From assembly GCA_002898575.1 (NCBI GenBank), contig BEHT01000032.1:1-40681 (forward strand): a DNA stretch of 40,681 nt, read 5' to 3'. Origin of the DNA: a bacterium HR17. GTDB taxonomy: Bacteria > Armatimonadota > Fervidibacteria > Fervidibacterales > Fervidibacteraceae. This document shows positions 8,244 through 15,631 of this stretch, in pieces. The notes beneath the pieces were generated by a model. That model was not told the origin of the DNA. It saw only the letters and a list, made by a program, of their open reading frames with translations, and did not search any database. Position 1 is the first letter of the stretch. Every line of letters starts with the position of its first letter. Made by a program: the position numbers and the translations under genes.

Positions 8244-9190
8244 ATTGTATGTGACGCTCCTACGATGTTTGGCAGCACAGCCGGATAACGCAATCCAGAA
8301 AAGTTTGGACGAGATAGCAGGTGGCTATGGAGACTTCGCATACATTGGGAGTCGACGAACGCTGCAATCCATCGTGTTGAAGCAGGCTGGACTCCTTCAT
8401 CAAAGGCTTCAAAATTTTGACAAGCGATTTTATGATGAAGTGGCTCAAAAACAACCAGCATTGTTCAAGCGTTTGGCAGTTTGTCGCGATGATAGCGATT
8501 CAAGAAAAGTTGCCGCAGCCTGGTATGGGCGTGGTGATTGGGCGAAAGATTCAGGTGTCTTCCCTGATTTTGTGTTGGCATTGGACGATTTGGAAACTTT
8601 TGGCAACGGTGCAATTCTGGAATTGAAGGACTCTAATGGAAGCAACATCGCCTCGTTCAACTCCACATCCCCACTCGTTTCAAAAGCCTTAGAGAAGTGC
8701 AAGCAATCACAGGAAGTAAAATGGTTGTGGAAGCAGCATGGTTGCGAGACTTTCCACAATCACTCGCTGAAGATTGCCCAAGCAAAGAACGACATTGCTT
8801 CTACCTTATTCGCACCCATCGTCGCCTACAGGAACAGGTGAGAATTTCGCTGGTTGAAGGTTCATTTTTGAAACGATCCCGAAGAGTAAGTTAATCCAGA
8901 GAGTTTGGGAGCAAATCCTGAGCGAGACTGGTGTGCCTGAAGAACAAAAGCAGCAACTTCTCCCCTTACTGGCGCAATTGAAGCAATCAGCGATCGCCCA
9001 ATCACGCCACATTGAAGGTGCATCCGTCAAACCTCGTTTCCGCGTCATGGCAGAAGTTGAGAGCGATGCAAACCTTCATGCTTATCCTGAAATCAAGTCA
9101 CGAACAGTTAACTTGGTGATCAAACGGGAACGATACTACGATTGGGCATGGCTACGAGAGAAATTTGCCACTGAAGGGATAAAGGTTTAG
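8230..9190 (+). pseudogene. Type II restriction endonuclease gene with two frameshifts
   Basis: Cognate endonuclease of the overlapping methyltransferase, probably started at ATG 8230 (or GTG 8218). The first frame holds a PD-(D/E)XK nuclease core: P112-D113 in VFPDFVLAL and E131-L-K133 in AILELKDSNG. The open frame closes at 8841, but the sensible protein leaves it earlier. Near 8697, reading AAGTG as AAGGTG continues into EKVQAITGSKMVVEAAWLRD. Near 8866-8870, restoring a sixth T in TTTTT continues into SFFETIPKSKLIQRVWEQIL and on to the stop at 9190. Both lesions are single-base losses in short homopolymers. That fits natural decay but also consensus sequencing error, in which case the enzyme would be intact at about 320 residues. 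Confidence 0.8.
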
Positions 9191-9663
9191 ATAGCGCCAG
9201 AGGATGGTAAGGCAAAACTCGTGATAGGAGACAGTTTGTTAGTTCACTGCTTTTCTATTTGGCACAAACGCAATGGCGAGCATTGGTGTTTGCAGTGGCA
9301 ATAGCCGTAGACAGCTTGCGGCTATCCATCTATAGCCACATAACCCCTTGACCGTCTCCCTGCCCTTCCATAACCCTCTGCACAAAAGTCCCAACGCCCT
9401 CTTCCCTTGCTTGTCCATTCCTTAATTTTCTCAACGCTCCTTTCAACACCCAATCTTTTTCTCCCTTGCCACTTCTTCTTTTTCAACTTGGCAACTTCTT
9501 TTGGGCTTTCTCTTTAAAAGAGCCAAAGTATTGACCGATATTTGTCTCTAAGAGTGTTAGATTGACCTTGCTCCCCGACACCGCTTCCGCGACACCCACT
9601 GAATATTTGTCCCTAAAATGTATTGGCTTAACACTGAAAATTGGCAGAAGGAGGTCGTCGAGA
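9191..9663. other. Intergenic region with pyrimidine-rich strand and an imperfect direct repeat
   Basis: No convincing gene is seen. A 7-bp hairpin (ATAGCCG 9301-9307 with CGGCTAT 9319-9325) follows the restriction locus but has no T run. From about 9340 to 9520 the plus strand is strongly C/T-rich. Two similar segments, ATATTTGTCTCTAAGA (from 9538) and ATATTTGTCCCTAAAA (from 9603), lie about 65 bases apart just before the glyoxalase-family gene and could be paired operator sites. I cannot assign a promoter with confidence. Confidence 0.5.
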
Positions 9664-10068
9664 GTGACGGTTAAGGCAATCCATCACTGTTCCATCGTAG
9701 TGACTGATTTGGAGCGTGCCCGCCGTTTTTACAGGGATGTTTTAGGGCTTCAGGAAACGCCCGTCCCGTCCACTTTTGACTTTCCCGTCGCGTGGTTTCA
9801 GTTCGGCGACCAACAAATCCACCTTCTTCCACGCGGTCACGCTGACCCGCCCAGCCCACGCCATTTTGCTTTGTGGGTAGATGACGCCCAAGCGTGGCGG
9901 CAGTGCCTGAAAGAAAAAGGAATCGCCATCCAGGAGACAACTCCTATCCCCGGTGCGGACCGTTTCTTCATTCAGGACCCAGACGGTAACCTCATTGAGT
10001 TAATAGAATGGAGTGCGCCATGGCCACAAGCGGACCCTAACGCCCGCCGCTTGCCTTCGTTGGAATAA
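9664..10068 (+). CDS. Glyoxalase/VOC-fold metalloprotein
   Basis: A 134-residue single-domain-pair VOC (vicinal oxygen chelate) protein. GTG at 9664 is chosen because AGGAGG lies 9 bases upstream. The longer frame back to 9562 lacks a ribosome-binding site and adds sequence unlike the family. The N-terminal beta-alpha-beta unit IHHCSIVVTDLERARRFYRD and the C-terminal FIQDPDGNLIELIE are diagnostic. Candidate metal ligands H8, H53, H67 and E112 are all present, so a glyoxalase- or dioxygenase-like metal site is plausible. The substrate cannot be read from sequence. It converges on the TPR gene, 16 bases away, with no visible terminator between them. Confidence 0.85.
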   Translation: MTVKAIHHCSIVVTDLERARRFYRDVLGLQETPVPSTFDFPVAWFQFGDQQIHLLPRGHADPPSPRHFALWVDDAQAWRQCLKEKGIAIQETTPIPGADRFFIQDPDGNLIELIEWSAPWPQADPNARRLPSLE

Positions 10069-10084
10069 GCTCGGCGAATTCAGG

Positions 10085-10990
10085 CTACTCGGCGGGACGT
10101 AGTTCGCGCTCTTTGAGGCGTTCCTGCCATTCGCGCGCTTTAAATTCCGCCCGCGGTTCCAATTTGTGCCATTCGGTCATTTGTTGCATGATGGCGATGG
10201 CGCTTTCCACATCGCCCCGATCAAGGTAAATCTGTGCGAGTAGGTGGCGCGGGATAGTTGCGTATTTTTTGTCTGGATGCCGTAGCAAGTTCTCCATCAA
10301 CTCTATGGCTTCTACATCGTAGCCATTGCGGCTCATCGTTTCAGCGTAGGCGTAACGCTCGCGGAGCGTGATCGTTGCGCCACGGGCGACAGGGTTGTAG
10401 GGTGAGGCTAAGGCGGCTTCCTCCCAATGTTTCAATGCCATCTGAATGTTGGGCATCCGCTCGTAAGCGTGGGCGAGCATGTGACGCACCCAGTCCACAT
10501 CTTTAGTGAACTTGCCAGGGGCGTTCAGGGCGCGTTCCAGGTAATAAGCCGCTAACGCTGTGTCGCCCAACTTGTCGTAAGCCGTCCACCCTATCCCAAA
10601 TAGGAGGCTGAAGTCATTAGGGTTATTTTTCAGACCTTGTTCATAAACTTGCAACCCCAACTTGACCCACTGATAGCGGCGCGTTTCGTCCTTTTCTTCG
10701 GCGCGCAGGTTATAGGCAATGTGCCATCCGGCGAAGTCGTAGGCTTCAGCAAAGCCGGGATCCAGCAGTGTGGTCACCCGCAGCAATGGCAACACTAACC
10801 ACCAGCGTCCTGTGTCGCGGAAAATTTCTGACTGCTGCCACAGCGCTTTTGCCATCAACCGCCCCAGCAAGCGCCAACTGTTAGGAAGGGTGACATTGAC
10901 GCGTTGCCGCGATGAAACTGAAGATTGCCAAAGCGCGGCTGCTGCGAGCCAAACGGCTACCAGCAACAAGACAACGCCATAGCGTCGCAT
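10085..10990 (-). CDS. Membrane-anchored TPR-repeat protein
   Basis: A 301-residue protein with an N-terminal hydrophobic segment (residues 5-22, preceded by Arg-Arg) that is a signal anchor or signal peptide, followed by helical repeats of TPR type. Examples are FSLLFGIGWTAYDKLGDTAL, AYYLERALNAP, HMLAHAYERMPNIQMALKHW and HLLAQIYLDRGDVESAIAIM. Such repeats usually mediate protein-protein contacts outside or at the membrane. GAAAGGAGG lies 9 bases before the ATG. It is the last gene of the minus-strand run that contains the membrane protein and molybdenum-hydroxylase genes, 38 bases after the membrane-protein stop, so it may be co-transcribed. Function is unknown. Confidence 0.8.
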   Translation of the reverse strand: MRRYGVVLLLVAVWLAAAALWQSSVSSRQRVNVTLPNSWRLLGRLMAKALWQQSEIFRDTGRWWLVLPLLRVTTLLDPGFAEAYDFAGWHIAYNLRAEEKDETRRYQWVKLGLQVYEQGLKNNPNDFSLLFGIGWTAYDKLGDTALAAYYLERALNAPGKFTKDVDWVRHMLAHAYERMPNIQMALKHWEEAALASPYNPVARGATITLRERYAYAETMSRNGYDVEAIELMENLLRHPDKKYATIPRHLLAQIYLDRGDVESAIAIMQQMTEWHKLEPRAEFKAREWQERLKERELRPAE

Positions 10991-11028
10991 GTTTGTGTCA
11001 CCTCCTTTCTTTCTACGGTTTTAACCAC

Positions 11029-11709
11029 CTAAGCGCGCCAGTCCGCTTTCAGCTGGCGCAGATACAGTGCGATGGAGATGACGATGAACATATACACTGC
11101 CACATAGAGGGTGTTAACTATCAGCAAGTTAAACCATTGCCATCCCTCAATCAGCAAGGTATTTTGTAATCCGCTGACAACCTGAAATGGCACGACCCAG
11201 TTCCAAAGCTCCAGCACGGACCGCAACCAAGGTTCCCGCAGAAACTGCATCGCTTCCGTAATCAACGGCGCCAAGACAATCGTTCCGCCAAACATAAGGA
11301 GCAATAACCAGTAATATTTCCTGAAACTCACACTTAGTAAGTAAAGTAATGATATCAAATATGAAACAATAAGATTTATAATAATGATTTTAAGAAATAA
11401 AGTAAAATCTAGCTCAGTGATAATTAATATATAACCGACTATAGCAATAACAGACTGTATCAGAATCACACTTGTTATTTTACGAAGCACTTCTACATAA
11501 CTCGTAAATATATTCTCTTTTCGATGACTAGAACTAACATATCGGTATGAGTAAAAACTTACAAAACATAGATTAAATAAATTAAAAATAACTAACAATA
11601 AAGATACGTACGTATAAGATTTATTTAGGAGAATAATATTGTAAGATAAAATGAGATAAAAAATTACTGAGAGAATTGCTGTAATTGCAGCAAGGATGTA
11701 TAAACTCAT
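11029..11709 (-). CDS. Polytopic membrane protein, ABC-permease-like
   Basis: A 226-residue hydrophobic protein with about six predicted membrane segments and no other domain. It looks like an ABC-2-type permease, and its partner gene upstream resembles an ABC ATPase, with which it overlaps as ATGA. Its substrate is unknown. The first ~135 codons are extremely AT-rich (Ile, Tyr, Asn, Lys and Ser from A/T codons), while the last ~90 codons have the host GC level and contain WNWVVPFQVVSGLQNTL. The frame stays open across the change. The weak resemblance to any named family makes the transporter assignment an inference from context. Confidence 0.7.
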   Translation of the reverse strand: MSLYILAAITAILSVIFYLILSYNIILLNKSYTYVSLLLVIFNLFNLCFVSFYSYRYVSSSHRKENIFTSYVEVLRKITSVILIQSVIAIVGYILIITELDFTLFLKIIIINLIVSYLISLLYLLSVSFRKYYWLLLLMFGGTIVLAPLITEAMQFLREPWLRSVLELWNWVVPFQVVSGLQNTLLIEGWQWFNLLIVNTLYVAVYMFIVISIALYLRQLKADWRA

Positions 11710-11830
11710 TCTACATGCACCTCTCGCGAAGAGGTGTGGATATCTATCAATTTATAGTTATTTGAAAATATTTTATAGATAGTTTCAATAAATAAGCGAG
11801 AAGGTGGGAGCCCTATAAGAATGGTTTGTT
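11300..11830. other. AT-rich block crossing two in-frame genes
   Basis: About 530 bases of strongly A/T-rich sequence sit inside a region that is otherwise near 60% GC. The block covers the last ~42 codons of the ATPase-like gene and the first ~135 codons of the membrane-protein gene. It contains their ATGA overlap and breaks neither frame. Both edges fall within coding sequence. No inverted repeats, target duplications or transposase mark the edges. A homologous-recombination patch from a low-GC donor, or local relaxation of selection, are the two explanations I consider. Confidence 0.85.
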
Positions 11831-12143
11831 CTAACGATGGAAAGGGCAACTTTGTGGCGTGCGGTAAAAGCAAGATCGGTGCTGGAGAGGGCAGCATTTG
11901 CTCGCTATCGACGACCTCAAGGAGGCGGCGTTCTGAAGCGCGACGGGGCGGTTCATTGTAGTACCAAATTTCACCTTCTGTGGGCAGCACGGTGCCGTCC
12001 AAAACTTGAAATAGCAATGTCAATTGGTCAGGGGGGGCGATGAACCCGACCCACTCTCCTGGCGCGGCGGTGAGGCTTAGCCCCCGCACGATAGGGTAGC
12101 CGTCTGCCACGACGGTGAGGTTGCGCACCTCTACTGCCGTCAT
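11706..12143 (-). CDS. Degenerate ABC-ATPase-like protein lacking Walker A
   Basis: The 145-residue protein begins like an ABC nucleotide-binding domain: VEVRNLTVVADGYPIVRGLS, then GEWVGFIAP and LPTEGEIWYYNEP. In a normal ATPase the GPNGAGKST loop lies between the last two. Here the loop reads APPDQLTLL with no glycine-lysine core. No LSGGQ signature or normal Walker B is visible, and the protein is about 60-100 residues shorter than usual. It should not hydrolyse ATP. The final ~42 codons lie in the AT-rich block. It overlaps both neighbours as ATGA (molybdopterin subunit upstream, membrane protein downstream), so it is translated in a coupled set and kept in frame, which argues against a simple pseudogene. 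Confidence 0.7.
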   Translation of the reverse strand: MTAVEVRNLTVVADGYPIVRGLSLTAAPGEWVGFIAPPDQLTLLFQVLDGTVLPTEGEIWYYNEPPRRASERRLLEVVDSEQMLPSPAPILLLPHATKLPFPSLEQTILIGLPPSRLFIETIYKIFSNNYKLIDIHTSSREVHVE

Positions 12144-14362
12144 CGGGCTTCGCTCCCTATTAAGGCTGGACGAGCGGTTAAAGTAAAAGCGACCCGTTCA
12201 GGAGTCATCGGGGCTTCGTTCATCCAAACGCCCGTCGCATCGGCAATGGCGCTGGCAACAGCGGCTATCGCAGCGGTAATAGGCGGCTCTCCAATGCCTT
12301 TGGCGCCATAAGGACCGTGACGGGACGGAAACTCCGTGATAATCGTCTCCAGCGCCGGCACATCGCATGCCGTCGGAATACGGTAGTCCGCCAAATTCGG
12401 ATTGATGAGCCGTCCTTGCTCGTCGTATTGCATCTCTTCCATCAGTGCCCATGAGAGCGACTGCACGGCGCCACCTTCCGTTTGCCCCTCGCATTGTGTC
12501 GGGTTGATTGCCCGACCCACATCTAACGCTTGCACTGACCGTAGTAGTTCCACCTTGCCAGTTTCAGGGTCAACCCGCACCTTGACGGCTTGGACAAAAA
12601 TGTTCGTGTCTGACGGGTCAGCGCCGAAACTGCCTTTGCCGACGATCGGACCTTGCGGGCTGCGCAGAGCGGCTTGAGCGACCTCAGCGTAACTGAGCGA
12701 CCGTTCAGGATCGTTGCGCACCCAAATCCGCTTGTTGCCCCACTCCAATTCGTCCACGCTGACACCCAACTGCTGGGCAGCGACTTCCAGCATTTGCTGC
12801 AGGGCATCGCTTGCCGCCCGCTTCACCGCGTTGCCGACGCTGAAGGTAACCGTGCTGCCGCCGCTGGCAGGGGCAAAGGGCGCAGCGTCCGTGTCGCCCC
12901 GCACAAAGGTGACATCCTCGTAGTTCAGTCCCAACGCCTCCGCAGCGATTTGCGTGACAGCTGTTTCCGTGCCCGTCAAATCCATCAACCCGCAAAATAC
13001 CTTGGCGGTGCCATCTTCATGCACAGAAACGAAGGCAGCGGCAGGTGACGATGCGTTACGCCAATGTCCCAATGCAATGCCCCAACCTTCGTTTTCGCCT
13101 TTCTCGCGGTGGAACCAGTCAATGTGCTCTACGACACGCATCAGGGTTTCGCGGAAGCCCGGCTCATCACGCAAGTTCTTGAGGCGCAATTCTACGGGGT
13201 CAATGCCCAACTCGGCGGCGATGCAGTTCAGTTGTGTTTCGCCTGCGAAGAGCACCTGCGGGAAACCGGGCGCCCGGTAAGCGCCCATCGGGGGGGTGTT
13301 CGTCGCCACTTCATAAGCGTCCCACTTGACATGGGGGATGTTGTAGAGGCGGGCGAACGCACCTGTCGCCCACAGTGCCCCACCGCCGACACCGACATTC
13401 CACAACGCAAAGGCTTGTCGCGCCACAATCGTTCCGTCCGCTTTCACACCTGTCTTGATGCGGATGTAAAGCCCCGGTGCCGGGCGCGCGTCCAGCAGGT
13501 CGTCCTCACGGGTGTAGACGATTTTAGCAGGGCGCCGCGTGAATAGAGCTAACAACACGGCGTAAATGTCCACGATCCCGCCAAATTTCGCCCCAAACCC
13601 GCCACCAACGGTCATGCCGATGACTTTGATGCGGTTCAAAGGGATACCCAATGAACGGGCAATATTGCTGCGGACGACGAAGTGCCCTTGCGTGGAAGTC
13701 CAAACGGTGATTTTGCCCTTTTCGTCCACCGCCGCGATAGCGGCTTGGGGTTCAATGTAAGTCTGATGGACGCGGTGCACATAAAACTCGTCTTCAAAGA
13801 CATAGTCGCTTTCAGCGAACCCTTGTTCTACATCGCCTTCGGCGTGGTGGCGCTCGGCGACGACATTGTAAAGCCGCTCGCCGTTCGGTCCAGTCACAGG
13901 CTCGCGGTCTTCCCAGACCAACGGCGCACCGTCCTGAACGGCGTCGCGCGGGTCGGTGACCGCAGGCAGCGGCTCATACTCCACTTCCACCAGCGCGGCG
14001 GCTTCCTTTGCGGCTTCTAGCGTTTCCGCACCCACCAGTGCCACCTTTTCGCCGTAGTAGCGCACTTTGTCGCTGGCGAGCAAACCCCGCACTTGCTGAG
14101 CGGAGTGGACCTCTTCTTCTATGACCAACGCAAAATCGCGGCTTAACTGCTCTTGCGTGATGACCGTGACGACGCCGGGGACTTTCAGGGCTTTGCTGAC
14201 ATCAATGCGTTTGATGCGGGCATGGGCGTAAGGGCTGCGGACAAAAACACCGTAAATCATGCCGGGCAAGACCAAATCGGCGGTGTATTGTGCCCGCCCG
14301 GTCACTTTCTCCACAGCGTCTGTACGCGGCACCCTTGTGCCGATGACCCGAAATGCGCCCAT
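12140..14362 (-). CDS. Xanthine dehydrogenase-family molybdopterin-binding subunit
   Basis: Large catalytic subunit of a molybdenum hydroxylase (xanthine dehydrogenase / aldehyde oxidase / CO dehydrogenase superfamily), 740 residues from ATG 14362, which follows GGGAGG by 7 bases. A TTG two codons earlier is less likely. Seen in order: N-terminal VTGRAQYTADL and RSPYAHARI, Moco-binding GGGFGAKFGG, GAYRAPGFPQ, and C-terminal PYGAKGIGEPPI, which carries the conserved catalytic glutamate (GxGE). The active-site loop AYRAPG is not the AYxCSFR loop of form I CO dehydrogenase, so the substrate is probably a heterocycle or aldehyde, not CO. The FAD subunit lies 22 bases upstream in the same operon. 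No [2Fe-2S] small subunit is present in the window. Confidence 0.92.
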   Translation of the reverse strand: MGAFRVIGTRVPRTDAVEKVTGRAQYTADLVLPGMIYGVFVRSPYAHARIKRIDVSKALKVPGVVTVITQEQLSRDFALVIEEEVHSAQQVRGLLASDKVRYYGEKVALVGAETLEAAKEAAALVEVEYEPLPAVTDPRDAVQDGAPLVWEDREPVTGPNGERLYNVVAERHHAEGDVEQGFAESDYVFEDEFYVHRVHQTYIEPQAAIAAVDEKGKITVWTSTQGHFVVRSNIARSLGIPLNRIKVIGMTVGGGFGAKFGGIVDIYAVLLALFTRRPAKIVYTREDDLLDARPAPGLYIRIKTGVKADGTIVARQAFALWNVGVGGGALWATGAFARLYNIPHVKWDAYEVATNTPPMGAYRAPGFPQVLFAGETQLNCIAAELGIDPVELRLKNLRDEPGFRETLMRVVEHIDWFHREKGENEGWGIALGHWRNASSPAAAFVSVHEDGTAKVFCGLMDLTGTETAVTQIAAEALGLNYEDVTFVRGDTDAAPFAPASGGSTVTFSVGNAVKRAASDALQQMLEVAAQQLGVSVDELEWGNKRIWVRNDPERSLSYAEVAQAALRSPQGPIVGKGSFGADPSDTNIFVQAVKVRVDPETGKVELLRSVQALDVGRAINPTQCEGQTEGGAVQSLSWALMEEMQYDEQGRLINPNLADYRIPTACDVPALETIITEFPSRHGPYGAKGIGEPPITAAIAAVASAIADATGVWMNEAPMTPERVAFTLTARPALIGSEAR

Positions 14363-14384
14363 TTTCAAACCTCCCTCGGTCGGC

Positions 14385-15269
14385 TCAACGCCCCGTTGCA
14401 GCCTTGCTCATTGCGTCCTGATAGGCTTGCCACAGCAGCCGTCGCGTAAGCCGTTGCACCATCAGGCGCCGATATTCGGCACTCCCCCGCTGGTCAGAGA
14501 TGGGACGCGACGCCTGTTGCGCCAATTCAGCGGCTTCCGCTGCCAGCGTTTCGCTCAATTCGTTGCCCTTGAGCCGTTCTTCGGCGTCGTAAACGCGAAT
14601 GGGTGTCGGCGCAACGGCACCTAACGCGACACGCGCATCAATGATAGCGCCGTCGTCGTTGACTGTTAACAGCACTGCCACATCCACGATGGCGATGTCC
14701 ATGTAGCGGCGCACCGCCAACTTATAAAACGCCATGCCCACACGCCCTGACGGCACCGGCACAAGCACATCTGTGATGACTTCATCGGGACGCATCACCG
14801 TTTGCCCCGGACCGACAAAAAACTCGGTTATTGGGACGATGCGCTCACCGCTCTTGCTGCGCAGCCGCACGGAAGCGTCCAGCGCCAACAGCGCGGGCAG
14901 CGTGTCGCCCGCCGGTGACGCCGTTCCGATATTGCCGCCAACGGTGGCGAGGTTGCGGATTTGCACTGAACCGACCTCGCCAGCGGCGGTCGCCAACAAC
15001 GGGGCTTGCGCCCGCACCAAGGGGTGGGTCTCCAGTTCCCGCATCGTCGTGCGGCTGCCGACGCGCAGGTGCCCATCGCCCAGTTCAACGCCGACGAAAG
15101 GGGGAATGTGGGGAAGTTCCACGACGATGTCTGGGCGCCAACGCCCGCGTTCCATGAACAACACCATATCGGTGCCGCCCGCCAACGGTTTCGCCCGCTC
15201 GCCAAATTGGTGCAAGACCTCCACAACTTCGTCTAAACTTTGCGCCGGCACATAATCAAACGCGTGCAC
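14385..15269 (-). CDS. Molybdenum hydroxylase FAD-binding (medium) subunit
   Basis: A 294-residue CoxM/XdhB-type flavoprotein that passes electrons from the molybdenum and Fe-S centres to an acceptor. GTG 15269 is chosen: GGAGGG lies just upstream and the protein then starts MHAFDYVPAQSLDEVVEVL, as in the family. The frame extends to 15503 only by reading through a palindromic repeat. FAD-binding signatures are KPLAGGTDMVLFMERG near residue 33 and TVGGNIGTASPAGDTLPAL near residue 108. The C-terminal CO_deh_flav_C domain includes AFYKLAVRRYMDIAIVDVAV. It is the first gene of the operon. Confidence 0.92.
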   Translation of the reverse strand: MHAFDYVPAQSLDEVVEVLHQFGERAKPLAGGTDMVLFMERGRWRPDIVVELPHIPPFVGVELGDGHLRVGSRTTMRELETHPLVRAQAPLLATAAGEVGSVQIRNLATVGGNIGTASPAGDTLPALLALDASVRLRSKSGERIVPITEFFVGPGQTVMRPDEVITDVLVPVPSGRVGMAFYKLAVRRYMDIAIVDVAVLLTVNDDGAIIDARVALGAVAPTPIRVYDAEERLKGNELSETLAAEAAELAQQASRPISDQRGSAEYRRLMVQRLTRRLLWQAYQDAMSKAATGR

Positions 15270-15391
15270 GCAACTCCCTCCATTCCTCAACGCGCCATCG
15301 TTGCGCTTTCCACGCACTGGTCTCGCCATCGCGACAGGCGAGGTTGCTGTAGTCTCGCGATGCTTTGGTGAACTTCCCTTCCGGCAACGCC

Positions 15392-15467
15392 TCGGAGGGC
15401 GCGTCGCCTGACGCGCCCTTACGGTTTTCACGCCATTGTTCGGCGGCTCAAGAGAGCCGTCCTCCGA
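15392..15467. repeat. Solo palindromic repeat unit
   Basis: One diverged copy of the dispersed repeat: TCGGAGGGC (15392-15400), hairpin GGCGCGTC/GACGCGCC, a 24-base spacer, hairpin CGGCTC/GAGCCG, and closing CCTCCGA (15461-15467). It lies upstream of the FAD-subunit start and inside the 362-base divergent intergenic region before the HD-GYP regulator at 15632. The rest of that region (15270-15631) shows no gene that I can support. Confidence 0.85.
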
Positions 15468-15631
15468 CCAAGCCCCCATTATTTCAACTCTCGCGATGAA
15501 CATCTTAGGGCGTTGAGGGTGGGGGTGTCAAGAGGGGCAGCGCCATCGGCGCTAAAAAGGGCACCGATACCGTGCCGAAAAGAAGTGGGGTAATTGGCTC
15601 AACCCGAAATACCGTGGAGGTGTTCATCACA

